Shown: positions 27,060 through 35,547 of the stretch, one piece after another
How positions within the stretch are numbered: position 1 is the stretch's first letter
How the letters are laid out: each line of letters begins with the position of its first letter
From: an uncultured Paracoccaceae bacterium
Lineage (GTDB): Bacteria > Pseudomonadota > Alphaproteobacteria > Rhodobacterales > Rhodobacteraceae
Length of the DNA: 64,000 nucleotides
Assembly (NCBI GenBank): GCA_938005545.1
Contig: CALKXV010000016.1
Span: 40,116 to 104,115, forward strand
Direction: 5' to 3'
Notes under the pieces: model-generated
Seen by the model: the letters and a program-made list of their open reading frames with translations, nothing else
Database searches by the model: none
What the model was told of the DNA's origin: nothing
Program-made: the position numbers and the translations under genes

Positions 27060-27521
27060 TCATCTTTCGTCCACCACTTCGAACAATGCCGGAACCGCCG
27101 GACAAGGGGCCAACTCGTTGGAAATCACATCCGACAGCCGCGTCTGGTGCAAAAACACGTAAACATGTGCCGAAAGCCCTTCCCACAACCGGTTGGTCAT
27201 GCTTTGCGCCTTTGATCCTGACACCGCCCCGCTGGCACCAGCGCCCGTATGCATCGCATCCACCGTTTCATCCACGGCCGCCAAAACCTCGACAACCCGA
27301 ATGTCCGACGGCCGCCGCGCCAGTTTGTATCCACCGCCCGGGCCGCGCACACTTTCCACCAGCCCGGCGCGGCGCAACTTCACGAACAACTGCTCCAGGT
27401 AGGGCAAGGAAATGTCCTGGCGCTTTGAAATTTCGCCCAAAGACAACAAAGTATCCTCGCACGTCATAGCCAGATCTGCCAAAGCCACCATTGCGTATCG
27501 GCCCTTAGTGCTCAGTTTCAT
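27060..27521 (-). CDS. iscR: Rrf2-family regulator IscR, lacking the usual cysteine cluster
   Basis: The 153-residue regulator has the Rrf2 winged helix at residues 1-70: KLSTKGRYAMVALADLA, then ISLPYLEQLFVKLRRAGLV and VRGPGGGYKLAR. This is a full IscR-type DNA-binding domain. The segment that carries three Fe-S-ligating cysteines in E. coli IscR (about residues 90-106) here reads HTGAGASGAVSGSKAQSM with no cysteine; the only cysteines are Cys21 and Cys140. I recall Rhodobacter IscR being described as an atypical type of this kind. It is the first gene of the suf operon and very likely regulates it, autogenously. Confidence 0.93.
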   Translation of the reverse strand: MKLSTKGRYAMVALADLAMTCEDTLLSLGEISKRQDISLPYLEQLFVKLRRAGLVESVRGPGGGYKLARRPSDIRVVEVLAAVDETVDAMHTGAGASGAVSGSKAQSMTNRLWEGLSAHVYVFLHQTRLSDVISNELAPCPAVPALFEVVDER

Positions 27522-27603
27522 CTTCGACGTCCTGCCCTAAATCATTGACCTTTTCCCGCTTGGGGCTTACCTCCCACCAAGTCCATCGGGAGGGTGGCGC
27601 CAA

Positions 27604-27641
27604 TTTAGAACGTTTCTAAAGACCCCGACAGAAATCGTCAA
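27604..27641 (-). promoter_or_regulatory. iscR-suf promoter with an Irr-box-like palindrome
   Basis: Reading leftward, TTGACG (27641-27636), a 17-base spacer and TAGAAA (27618-27613) form a reasonable sigma-70-like promoter 92 bases before the iscR start. Overlapping the -10 is a perfect palindrome TTTAGAA-CGT-TTCTAAA at 27604-27620. This matches, from memory, the alphaproteobacterial Irr/ICE consensus (TTTAGAA, three bases, TTCTAAA). Irr is the iron/heme-responsive Fur-family regulator; a site overlapping -10 would repress the suf operon. Whether it also influences the divergent hydrolase gene is unknown. Confidence 0.7.
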
Positions 27642-27686
27642 CTATTGACGAGGGGTCGGCACAGTAGAGAAGGTAAATTCGAAAAC

Positions 27687-28340
27687 ATGCCCGAGGTAAT
27701 TTTTCCCGGCCCCGAGGGACGGCTGGAAGGCCGCTATCATCCGCATAAAAGCAAAGACGCGCCGATTGCGATTATTCTTCATCCGCATCCGCAATTTGGC
27801 GGAACGATGAACAATCGCGTCGTCTATAACCTGCACTATGCGTTTCACAACATGGGTTTCAACGTCCTGCGGTTCAATTTCCGCGGCGTTGGTCGCAGCC
27901 AAGGCGAATACGACCAAGGCATCGGTGAATTGTCGGATGCGGCCTCTGCGCTCGATTACCTGCAATCGATGAACCAGAACGCCAAGCATTGCTGGGTTGC
28001 CGGGTTTTCGTTTGGCGCTTGGATCGGGATGCAGCTTTTGATGCGTCGCCCGGAAATCACCGGGTTTATCAGCGTCTCGCCGCCTGCAAACATGTATGAC
28101 TTTTCGTTTCTGGCACCCTGCCCGTCGTCTGGTCTGGTGATCAACGGCACCGCCGACCGCGTGGCCCCGCCCCGCGACACCCATACGCTTGTCGAAAAGC
28201 TGCACGAACAAAAGGGCATCACAGTCACCCACACAGAAATCGAAAGTGCCGGCCACTTCTTCGAAGACCCGCATATGGAAGACATGATCGGTAACGTAAC
28301 GGGTTACGTCGAACGTCGCCTGACTGAAACGTCACGGTAA
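27687..28340 (+). CDS. alpha/beta hydrolase
   Basis: This 217-residue serine hydrolase fold protein has the nucleophile motif GFSFGAWIG near residue 113, a late aspartate in INGTADRVAPP near 164 and the histidine in ESAGHFFEDPH near 193. It carries the LHPHPQFGGTMNNRVVY loop typical of a conserved soluble subfamily of small hydrolases. ATG 27687 is preferred over an upstream GTG/ATG frame. It is divergent from iscR, and the iron-type palindrome lies between them. The substrate is unknown. Confidence 0.85.
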   Translation: MPEVIFPGPEGRLEGRYHPHKSKDAPIAIILHPHPQFGGTMNNRVVYNLHYAFHNMGFNVLRFNFRGVGRSQGEYDQGIGELSDAASALDYLQSMNQNAKHCWVAGFSFGAWIGMQLLMRRPEITGFISVSPPANMYDFSFLAPCPSSGLVINGTADRVAPPRDTHTLVEKLHEQKGITVTHTEIESAGHFFEDPHMEDMIGNVTGYVERRLTETSR

Positions 28341-28349
28341 ATTCAAGGC

Positions 28350-29495
28350 TTACACCTGATCCAGATCGTCGCTCAGATGCAAAAGCGGGCGCGGTCTGTA
28401 TTCGGATGTGGCGCGCCAGCGCGCCTGCGCAGGCTCTGAAACGTCCCAGATAAAGGACGGCGCGTATTTACCCTCCCGGTGCAAAACGCGTTTGCGCAAA
28501 AGCCGCCCGACAAACCCCGGACCTTTTGAGTGGTTCATCAAGGGTGTCCCCACCGGGTCTTCTTCCGTTGCCAACCCGGCCAGAATATCGGCGTCAAAAT
28601 CCAACCCTTTCACTGCGGCACCTTCGGCGATCCAGCCAAGCGCAATGCTCGACAGCCCACGAATGTCGCCGCCACCCCCGACCGAGCCGTGATCCCCGGC
28701 AAACCATTGTTGTTGGTAAAGTCGACGGTTGTCGTCGTCGATCTGGTTCAGGACACCCATGTTTTGCCAAAGCGTCGGCGGAAACGTCCGGCGTTTTTCG
28801 TCAATCGACACCGCGTGCCGCGCGGCTTCAACACTGCGTGACAAGACCAGATCGTGAAACCCGTGGTTGCCGTTAAAAATACGCGCCAAAAGGCGGTAAT
28901 GCCCTGGAACACCCAAGGCCCCGACCGTATCCCAAACGCCTAAGTAGGCGACGGACAAAAGCGCAGGCTTCGAAAACCCAGACCGCACCCGCCATTCCTG
29001 TTCTGTCTTGCTGGTCGCAAGGTTTGGCGAAAACCCATTGCGAAACCTGTGGCTTTCCAATGTGTTAGGCGCTGTATTCTGATCCATATCGCGATAGCGC
29101 TTGATGGCCTCCGGTATCCGGCCCATCTGGCCTGCATCCGGCAGACCCGACGCACGCAGCAAGCCTGCAAGCGATCGAGCAGTGAAAGCGCCGCGGGAGA
29201 ACCCGAAAATGTGGATATCATCACCCGGCTCATAGGTTTCGGCCAAAAACCGATAGGCGGTCGTAATATTCCGCGTCACACCGACACCAAAAACCCCGCC
29301 GCTGATCTTGTCCCACCGGGCACGCAGTCCCGTCATGCCAAACCCCGTGCCGACGCCCGGAATGTACTTGGCCACCTGCACAACACCATCACCGCCTGTT
29401 GAGTGCACCGCACTGTGTAAAAGATGAACATTCGTTGGAAACGGCGAATCCGCTGCGTTCCAAGTGCCGTCGCAAAATATCGCGATCCGTTTCAT
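28350..29495 (-). CDS. DUF2235 protein (T6SS Tle1-like phospholipase fold)
   Basis: The 381-residue protein begins with the family hallmark MKRIAIFCDGTWNAADS and has the alpha/beta-hydrolase nucleophile region IHIFGFSRGAFTARSLAGLL near residue 95, with a Ser in GFSRG. LGVWDTVGALGVPGHY near residue 185 and QQWFAGDHGSVGGGG near 265 supply the likely Asp and His. The domain is found in type VI secretion lipase effectors and also in many stand-alone proteins of unknown role. No signal peptide, VgrG, PAAR or immunity gene is next to it, so an effector role is not supported here. Confidence 0.85.
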   Translation of the reverse strand: MKRIAIFCDGTWNAADSPFPTNVHLLHSAVHSTGGDGVVQVAKYIPGVGTGFGMTGLRARWDKISGGVFGVGVTRNITTAYRFLAETYEPGDDIHIFGFSRGAFTARSLAGLLRASGLPDAGQMGRIPEAIKRYRDMDQNTAPNTLESHRFRNGFSPNLATSKTEQEWRVRSGFSKPALLSVAYLGVWDTVGALGVPGHYRLLARIFNGNHGFHDLVLSRSVEAARHAVSIDEKRRTFPPTLWQNMGVLNQIDDDNRRLYQQQWFAGDHGSVGGGGDIRGLSSIALGWIAEGAAVKGLDFDADILAGLATEEDPVGTPLMNHSKGPGFVGRLLRKRVLHREGKYAPSFIWDVSEPAQARWRATSEYRPRPLLHLSDDLDQV

Positions 29496-29698
29496 GAAAT
29501 TGACCCTTTGCTAAATGCAATCAGCTTACGAGGCCTCGAAACCTGGCGCAAGAATACCAGACATCACCTTGAAAATGGACATATTCCCGACACAGTTACG
29601 CCTTTTCCGCGCCTAATCAGGGTCGGAAAACAATGGCGAAGACTTGTGACTGGCGTTTTTTGGTCCGCCAGTGATGCAGGCGCCTTTCGAGCACATCA

Positions 29699-29727
29699 AA
29701 ACCAAAGGCCCGGCGCAAAGCCGGGCC
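29699..29727 (-). terminator. Rho-independent terminator after dgkA
   Basis: Just downstream of the dgkA stop on the minus strand, an 8-bp stem (GGCCCGGC / GCCGGGCC) closes a 5-base loop at 29715-29719 and is followed by TTTGGTTTTG. It should end the leftward M48-dgkA transcript. Confidence 0.75.
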
Positions 29728-29730
29728 ACT

Positions 29731-30099
29731 TTAGCCCGCGCGGCCCCATACCTCGATCAGTACGAAAACCCACGCCAGACCAGCGGCAATGGACGCTAAA
29801 AACACCGCTGCGCTTCCGGCATCCTTGGCCCGTCCGGCCAAAGGATGACGATCGGTCGAAATGTAATCCACCGTGTATTCCACGGCCGTATTGATGGCCT
29901 CAAAGGCCAGCACCATAAGCCCAAGTGCCAGAACCAGACCCCGTTCGCTCATGGAAAGCGGCAAGACAAACGCCAGAACGATGGTAAAGGCATAGGCATA
30001 GCCCCAAGACCGGAACGAGGGCTGATGCACCCAAGCGTCTTTGACCCCATTCCAGCTCCAGATGATCCGGTCGCGCGTTCGCTCAATGAAATTGCGCAT
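29731..30099 (-). CDS. dgkA: diacylglycerol kinase
   Basis: The 122-residue inner-membrane enzyme phosphorylates diacylglycerol with ATP, recycling it to phosphatidic acid. It has the three-helix DgkA layout: an amphipathic start, membrane segments near residues 33-50, 54-74 and 97-117, and the active-site motif FEAINTAVEYTVDYI near residue 66 followed by HPLAGRAKDAGSAAVFL. Its ATG overlaps the stop of the M48 gene by one base (TAATG), so it is translated from the same message. Confidence 0.94.
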   Translation of the reverse strand: MRNFIERTRDRIIWSWNGVKDAWVHQPSFRSWGYAYAFTIVLAFVLPLSMSERGLVLALGLMVLAFEAINTAVEYTVDYISTDRHPLAGRAKDAGSAAVFLASIAAGLAWVFVLIEVWGRAG

Positions 30100-30812
30100 T
30101 ATCTCACGCTGTTTCGCACGTTTTGAATGCGATCTGCGTTAGGGGGATGCGTGCCCAAAAACCGGTCACCGGGATCTCTGGCATCTTGGAAATAAAGCAC
30201 ACCCCGCAATGGGTTATAGCCCGAACTTTGCGCAATTCGGGCTCCAAGCGAATCCGCTTCCAACTCGAAATCCTTGGAATATCGACGCGCGCCGATATTG
30301 CCGCCAATGTTCGTGGCCGTATCAACACCTGCGGGGTCAAGCCCGACCATCGCCCCAAACACCGCCCCGATCAAAGCCCCTGCCACTGCGGTTTGCTGGG
30401 TTTGATCAATATGCGCTTCGATGTGATGCGCCGCCTCATGGGCCAGTGCAAAAGCGATCTCGTCGCGGTTTTTCATCTGCCTCAGCAACGCGGGCGTGAA
30501 GGCCAGCAATGGCCGTCCCGCATCGCTGTATGTTTGATAGGCATTTGGTGGCTGGTTGGGCCGATTATCGATGGTAATCGCGAAATCACAGTTCGCACCC
30601 GGACGAAGCTGTCGGCACGCCCGTTCGGCCACAGGTTCGACGCGGCGCACCACAACGCGGAAATCAGCCACACTTTGCGGCGATCCTGTGCGCGTTACCC
30701 GCTCAATCACCCGTGGCGCTTCTTGCGGCGCGCTGGCAGTTGGCACGTCACAAGACGTGAGCGCCACAAATGCGCCAAGAACAAGAGCGGTCCGTATCAT
30801 CAATTTCACCAT
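30099..30812 (-). CDS. M48-family metalloprotease, lipoprotein
   Basis: A 237-residue protein with a lipoprotein signal (lipobox LTSC at residues 18-21) is predicted to be anchored in the membrane facing the periplasm. The zinc motif HEAAHHIEAHIDQ near residue 125 is the HExxH signature of M48 peptidases, and FELEADSLGARIAQSSGY near 183 supplies the third ligand and typical M48 context. It may act in envelope quality control, as BepA/LoiP-like proteins do, but lacks a TPR tail. It is co-transcribed with dgkA. Confidence 0.88.
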   Translation of the reverse strand: MVKLMIRTALVLGAFVALTSCDVPTASAPQEAPRVIERVTRTGSPQSVADFRVVVRRVEPVAERACRQLRPGANCDFAITIDNRPNQPPNAYQTYSDAGRPLLAFTPALLRQMKNRDEIAFALAHEAAHHIEAHIDQTQQTAVAGALIGAVFGAMVGLDPAGVDTATNIGGNIGARRYSKDFELEADSLGARIAQSSGYNPLRGVLYFQDARDPGDRFLGTHPPNADRIQNVRNSVR

Positions 30813-30928
30813 AATATTGTCTTCCGTCCGGGCATTTTGCAGCGTCTCGGGCGTCCCGGCAACGATCCCGTTCCCATTTGTCGGAATTCTGCTTGCCCCC
30901 GTCGCAGAAGGGCCGCAGTCTGACGCCT

Positions 30929-31162
30929 ATGTTCACCATCGAGCACGAATTTGACGCAACCGTCGTCACTCTTTTGGACGAGCCAGCCGTGCATCGCCAA
31001 GAGGATATCACCATCACTGCCTTTGAAGACTGCGTGGTCATCGAACAAGACAACCCGCGCGAGGGCAAAGTTCAAAAGATTACGCTGTCATTGGCACAAT
31101 TGGCCGATCTGACGGCGGCGCTGAACCTGCCAGAAGGCGTCTATTCCCGCAAAAAACCCTAG
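30929..31162 (+). CDS. conserved-looking small protein (77 aa)
   Basis: This short acidic protein has a regular beta-strand-like pattern (FTIEHEFDATVVTLLDEP, then DITITAFEDCVVIEQ) and ends LNLPEGVYSRKKP. I use ATG 30929, since sequence upstream in the frame is not protein-like. The stop interlocks with that of the convergent tsaC gene (4-base overlap). No family is recognised. Its composition and use of the full space between flanking genes support it being real. Confidence 0.65.
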   Translation: MFTIEHEFDATVVTLLDEPAVHRQEDITITAFEDCVVIEQDNPREGKVQKITLSLAQLADLTAALNLPEGVYSRKKP

Positions 31163-32091
31163 CGCGGTGCCGCAGCACGACGCAAACGGTCGTTGATCGC
31201 GCGACCCAAACCCTGGTCAGGAATGGGGGCAACAGCAATGTGCATTCTCTCCATTGCATCTGCCTCGTGCAAAAGCGCGAAAAGATTGGCCGCCGCTTCG
31301 CGCAAGTCACCTGCCGCCGAAAGCGTCCTGTCCCCGGTTACACTGCCGAAACCAAGATGCCACTCGCCCACATCGGCGGTTTCAACTTCAAGTCGCAGGC
31401 CACCCTTTGGCGCATAATGCGAGGCCAGTTGGCCCGGCGTCCGCACGTCTTCACCCTGTGACGACGTCTTCCGCGCCATATCTTCGGGCACCTGAAACAC
31501 TCCTTCGCGGTAGACCAAAGGTGCTCCACCCGAAAACCCAATGATCGTTGATTCCAACCCGGCTGAGGTTTCACCACCATCCAACACCGCCGCGATCTTG
31601 CCGCCCAGACCCGCCAATACATGCACCGCTGTGGTCGGACTTATTCGCCCGGATGGATTGGCGGATGGTGCGGCAACCGGCCCACCAAAGACCCGTAACA
31701 ACTCCCGTGCAATAGGCGCGGTTGGAACCCGCAATGCGATGGTTTCCTGCCCCGCCGTTACCAAGGGCGACACACCTGTTTCGGGGCGCAACGGAACAAC
31801 CAGCGATAGGCCCTCGGGCCAACCCTTCGCAAACAGACCCAACGCCGCTTCCGGAAAATCCCCCAACGCCAGGGCGGCATCAATCGAATCCACATGCACG
31901 ATCAACGGGTTAAAGCTCGGGCGACCCTTTGCTTCATATATCGCGGCCACCGCAGAACCGTTCTGCGCATCCGCCCCAAGCCCGTAAACTGTCTCGGTTG
32001 GAAAGGCGACAAGCCCACCTGAGCGCAAAACATGAGCGGCCCGCGCTATGCCTGCGGCGTCTGTCCCTAGTTTTTCTGTGGTCTGAACCAT
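31159..32091 (-). CDS. tsaC: threonylcarbamoyl-AMP synthase (Sua5/YrdC family)
   Basis: This 310-residue enzyme makes threonylcarbamoyl-AMP from threonine, bicarbonate and ATP, the first step of t6A37 tRNA modification. The YrdC domain (residues about 10-200) shows GLVAFPTETVYGLGADA, the binding motif KGRPSFNPLIVHV and SANPSGRISPTTA. The C-terminal Sua5 domain follows, with the linker TPGQLASHYAPKGGLRLE near residue 225. The length marks the two-domain Sua5 form. It converges on the 77-aa gene. Confidence 0.93.
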   Translation of the reverse strand: MVQTTEKLGTDAAGIARAAHVLRSGGLVAFPTETVYGLGADAQNGSAVAAIYEAKGRPSFNPLIVHVDSIDAALALGDFPEAALGLFAKGWPEGLSLVVPLRPETGVSPLVTAGQETIALRVPTAPIARELLRVFGGPVAAPSANPSGRISPTTAVHVLAGLGGKIAAVLDGGETSAGLESTIIGFSGGAPLVYREGVFQVPEDMARKTSSQGEDVRTPGQLASHYAPKGGLRLEVETADVGEWHLGFGSVTGDRTLSAAGDLREAAANLFALLHEADAMERMHIAVAPIPDQGLGRAINDRLRRAAAPR

Positions 32092-32203
32092 ATTTGTGAC
32101 GTTGCGTTTCGGTTGCGAGGTGGGCGCTCTGCTTGCAAGCTTCGGGCATACTCGTTAGCGATCACGCGTCTGCTTGCCAACTGAATTCAATAGAGGAATG
32201 TCA

Positions 32204-33907
32204 ATGTCTTTCAGATCCCCCATCCAGGACAGCCAATTCATTCTGGACAAGATTGTCGGGTTTTCCGACGTTTCGGCCACTGAGCGGTTTGGCGAGGCGA
32301 CACCCGATCTGGTCGAAGCGATCTTAAATGAAGCGGGCAAGCTGTCAGACGAAGTCATGGCCCCCCTGAACGCTGCTGGCGATGCCACACCTGCCATGCT
32401 GGAAAACGGTGTCGTGCGCACTTCCCCGGGCTTTGCCGAGGGATTTCGTGCAATTGCAGAAGGCGGCTGGGTCGGTGTAACAGCAGATCCCGAGCACGGC
32501 GGCATGGGATTGCCTCAAGCCATCGGCACCGCAATCACCGATTTCATGTCGGGCGCAAACCTCGCACTGCAACTGAACCCCTTGCTGACCCAAGGTCAGA
32601 TCGAAGCGCTTGAGGCCCATGCCAGCGATACGCTGAAAGCCTTGTACCTGCCCAAGCTGATTTCCGGCGAATGGTCCGGCACCATGAACCTGACTGAACC
32701 CCATGCGGGCAGCGACGTTGGTGCCTTACGCTCAACGGCGACCGACAATGGCGACGGCACCTTTTCAGTGTCCGGTCAAAAGATATTCATCACCTGGGGC
32801 GATGCGGATTTCATGGCCAACGTCTGCCATCTGGTTCTGGCCCGCCTGCCGGATGCGCCGGGTGGCACCAAGGGGATCAGCCTTTTCCTTGTGCCCAAGC
32901 TATTGCCGAAAGACGACGGCACGCCGGGCGAGCGGAATTCCCTGCGTGTGGTCAGCCTCGAACACAAGCTGGGCATCCATGGTTCGCCCACCGCAGTGAT
33001 GGAATTTGACGGTGCAAAAGGGTGGCTGGTCGGCAAGGAACAAGGCGGAATGGCCGCGATGTTCACCATGATGAACAACGCCCGTCTTGGCGTCGCAGCC
33101 CAAGGCATCGGCGTGGCCGAAGCCGCATTCCAAAAGGCATTGGCTTACGCCGTGGAACGCAAACAGGGCAAAGCAGGCGGCACCGGCACCATTGTCGAAC
33201 ATGCAGATGTGCGCCGCATGCTGACCGCAATGAAGGCCGACATTTTCGCCGCGCGCTCCATCGCACTGGCCTGCGCGGTTGCCACCGACATGACCCACGC
33301 CACCGGTGAGGCTGACTGGAAATCCCGCGCGGCCCTTCTGACACCCGTTGCCAAGGCGTTCGGAACGGACATCGGCGTCAGTATCTGCAACGAAGCCGTT
33401 CAGGTGTTCGGCGGCATGGGCTTTATCGAAGAAACCGGCATCGCCCAACATTTGCGCGACGTGCGGATCACGCCAATCTATGAAGGCACCAACGGTATTC
33501 AGGCGATGGATCTGGTCGCGCGCAAAATGATGGACGGTGGCGACACCCTGTATCGCTTGCTGGACGAGGTTGAAGCAACCGCCGAGGCTGCACGCGCGAC
33601 GCAACCCCAGCTTGCTGAAAGCGTCTGGGGCGCCGCCGAAACTTTGCGCGAAGCGACCGAATGGCTGGTCGGCCAAGACATGGATGCGCGCTTTGCGGGC
33701 GCCGTGCCCTACCTAAAGGCAGTGGCGCGCGTGCTAGGCGGGCATTATCACCTGAAAGCCGCCCTTGCCGAACCCGAAAGCGCCCGAGTGGCGCTTGCAC
33801 GGTTCTATATCCAACGGCTTTTGCCGGAACATGCATCGCTTCTGGCGCAAGTGCGGGTCGGCGACGCCGGGTTGTACGATTTGTCACCCGACGATCTGGC
33901 CGCTTGA
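32204..33907 (+). CDS. acyl-CoA dehydrogenase (long, DmdC-like subfamily)
   Basis: The 567-residue FAD enzyme introduces a trans-2 double bond into acyl-CoA. It belongs to the longer family with an extra C-terminal helical domain. The FAD/substrate motifs are MNLTEPHAGSDVGALRS near residue 157 and KIFITWGDADF near 184. The catalytic-base region is RITPIYEGTNGIQAMDLVAR near residue 420. Methylmercaptopropionyl-CoA dehydrogenase DmdC is in this subfamily, but so are many fatty-acid paralogues, so substrate is open. ATG 32204 has AGAGGA about 7 bases upstream; ATG 32198 is too close to it. The stop overlaps the MBL gene. Confidence 0.9.
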   Translation: MSFRSPIQDSQFILDKIVGFSDVSATERFGEATPDLVEAILNEAGKLSDEVMAPLNAAGDATPAMLENGVVRTSPGFAEGFRAIAEGGWVGVTADPEHGGMGLPQAIGTAITDFMSGANLALQLNPLLTQGQIEALEAHASDTLKALYLPKLISGEWSGTMNLTEPHAGSDVGALRSTATDNGDGTFSVSGQKIFITWGDADFMANVCHLVLARLPDAPGGTKGISLFLVPKLLPKDDGTPGERNSLRVVSLEHKLGIHGSPTAVMEFDGAKGWLVGKEQGGMAAMFTMMNNARLGVAAQGIGVAEAAFQKALAYAVERKQGKAGGTGTIVEHADVRRMLTAMKADIFAARSIALACAVATDMTHATGEADWKSRAALLTPVAKAFGTDIGVSICNEAVQVFGGMGFIEETGIAQHLRDVRITPIYEGTNGIQAMDLVARKMMDGGDTLYRLLDEVEATAEAARATQPQLAESVWGAAETLREATEWLVGQDMDARFAGAVPYLKAVARVLGGHYHLKAALAEPESARVALARFYIQRLLPEHASLLAQVRVGDAGLYDLSPDDLAA

Positions 33908-34947
33908 TGGATGATGCGGCACGGCTGATCCGCTATCCGCACGATCAAGCACCCGACCACGGAACAGCCACCGAAGTGGCCGAGGGGGTTCTTTGGATAC
34001 GTCTGCCCCTGCCGATGGCTTTGGATCATGTGAACGTTTATGCACTGGATGATGGCGCAGGCTGGACGGTGATTGATACCGGCATAGCCTCGCGCAAAAG
34101 CCGCGGCATCTGGGAAACCATGTTAAGCGGGCCGCTCAACGGCAAACCCGTCACCCGCGTGCTCGTCACGCATCATCACCCCGATCACATCGGGCTGGCG
34201 GGATGGTTTCAATCGCATTACAGGGCCGAGCTTTGGACCGCACGCACGGCATGGCTGATGGCGCGCATGCTGTCGCTGGACGTCGAAGACCGCCCCAGCG
34301 AGGCCGCCATCGCCCATTGGAAAAGCGCTGGTATGCCCACCGACATTCTGGAACAGCGGCGCGACGAACGCCCGTTCAATTTTGCCGACACCATCGCGCC
34401 TTTGCCCATGGGCTACACGCGGATATCCGAAGGCGAAAAGCTTCAGATCGGCGGGCGCACATGGGTCGTCCACATGGGCAACGGACATGCTCCTGAGCAC
34501 GCAACGCTTTGGTCTGAAAGCGATAATCTCATCATTGGGGGTGATCAACTTTTGCCGTCCATCTCGCCCAACCTTGGGGTTTACCCGACCGAACCCAACG
34601 CAGATCCGGTCGGGGATTGGCTGGACAGTTGTACGCGGTTTCAAGCCATGGCGCGCGATGATCACTTTGTTCTGCCGGGTCACAAATTGCCCTTCGTCGG
34701 CTTGCCAACCCGCATCGACCAACTGATCGACAACCACATTTCGGCTCTGTCGCGCCTGCACGATGCCCTTGCAACGCCTGCAACAGCGGTCGAAAGCTTC
34801 GTGCCGATCTTCAAACGCGACATTCGCGGCGATCAATTCGGCCTCGCCATGGTCGAAGCCGTCGCCCATTGTCAGCATCTTTGGCATCAGGGGCGCGCAA
34901 GCCGAACCCGTCGCGACGATGGCGCATGGGTTTATACTGCTTTGTGA
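33907..34947 (+). CDS. MBL-fold metallo-hydrolase
   Basis: The 346-residue protein has the metallo-beta-lactamase fold with metal ligands THHHPDHIGLAGW near residue 78, HMGNGHAPEHATLW near 195 and IIGGDQLLPSI near 215, and a later histidine in FVLPGHKLPF. The extra C-terminal helical region is like LACTB2/GloB-type members. ATG 33907 overlaps the acyl-CoA dehydrogenase stop (TGATG), so the genes are coupled; a thioesterase or hydrolase step beside CoA metabolism is plausible. The longer in-frame upstream ATG (33661) lies inside the dehydrogenase gene and is rejected. Confidence 0.88.
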   Translation: MDDAARLIRYPHDQAPDHGTATEVAEGVLWIRLPLPMALDHVNVYALDDGAGWTVIDTGIASRKSRGIWETMLSGPLNGKPVTRVLVTHHHPDHIGLAGWFQSHYRAELWTARTAWLMARMLSLDVEDRPSEAAIAHWKSAGMPTDILEQRRDERPFNFADTIAPLPMGYTRISEGEKLQIGGRTWVVHMGNGHAPEHATLWSESDNLIIGGDQLLPSISPNLGVYPTEPNADPVGDWLDSCTRFQAMARDDHFVLPGHKLPFVGLPTRIDQLIDNHISALSRLHDALATPATAVESFVPIFKRDIRGDQFGLAMVEAVAHCQHLWHQGRASRTRRDDGAWVYTAL

Positions 34948-35012
34948 CCCCCCTTGCCCCCGGCTTGGTTCCCCCCGCATACTCGAAAACCAATGCACCT
35001 CCGGAGACGACG

Positions 35013-35483
35013 ATGGACAACAAGATCGCAACTGCTGCCGAAGCCCTCGAAGGCAACGTCAAGAAACCAACGGCCGCCGTTGTCCATTCTGACCCGCACG
35101 TGCAAACCGTCGAACAAGAACCGCTGCCCGACGCCCTGAACAAAAAACCCGTTGAACAGAAATCACCCGCCGAATGGGCCTATCAGCGGCTCATCCTCTA
35201 TATCCAAAATTTCGAAAAAACTTTGAACGCCGAAGAAGAAGTCGCCATGGGTTTTACCGATACTGGCGCAGGTGTTCTGAAGATCGAAGGCATCGGGTAT
35301 TTCGACCCTGACATTGTGACCTTTTACGGCACGGACCAAACCGGTGCCCGCGTGCAACTGGTCCAACACGTCAGCCAGTTGAACGTTCTGTTGCGTTCGA
35401 TGCCCAAAGACGTAGATGCCGCAGAACCCCGCAGGATTGGGTTTAGGCTGGCAGAGGCGTTGGACAAAGAAACGGATGAATAA
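35013..35483 (+). CDS. conserved alphaproteobacterial protein (possibly DUF6173)
   Basis: The 156-residue protein has a disordered, charged N-terminus (about 1-45) and a compact domain starting AEWAYQRLILYIQNFEKTL, with LKIEGIGYFDPDIVTFYG and QLVQHVSQLNVLLRSMPK. I associate this pattern with DUF6173, from memory only. GGAG lies 8 bases before ATG 35013. It is the last intact gene before the IS110 remnant, whose end lies within 65 bases of its stop. Function is unknown. Confidence 0.7.
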   Translation: MDNKIATAAEALEGNVKKPTAAVVHSDPHVQTVEQEPLPDALNKKPVEQKSPAEWAYQRLILYIQNFEKTLNAEEEVAMGFTDTGAGVLKIEGIGYFDPDIVTFYGTDQTGARVQLVQHVSQLNVLLRSMPKDVDAAEPRRIGFRLAEALDKETDE

Positions 35484-35547
35484 TGCGCCCGCTGGCGAAA
35501 TTGTCCCACGGAAACCATCAGATGACCGCTTTGAGTATCCGTCTTGG

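Noticed and set aside
28350..29495. DUF2235 protein as a T6SS effector-immunity unit
   Set aside because: No secretion, VgrG, PAAR or immunity gene nearby, and the hydrolase domain also occurs alone in many bacteria.
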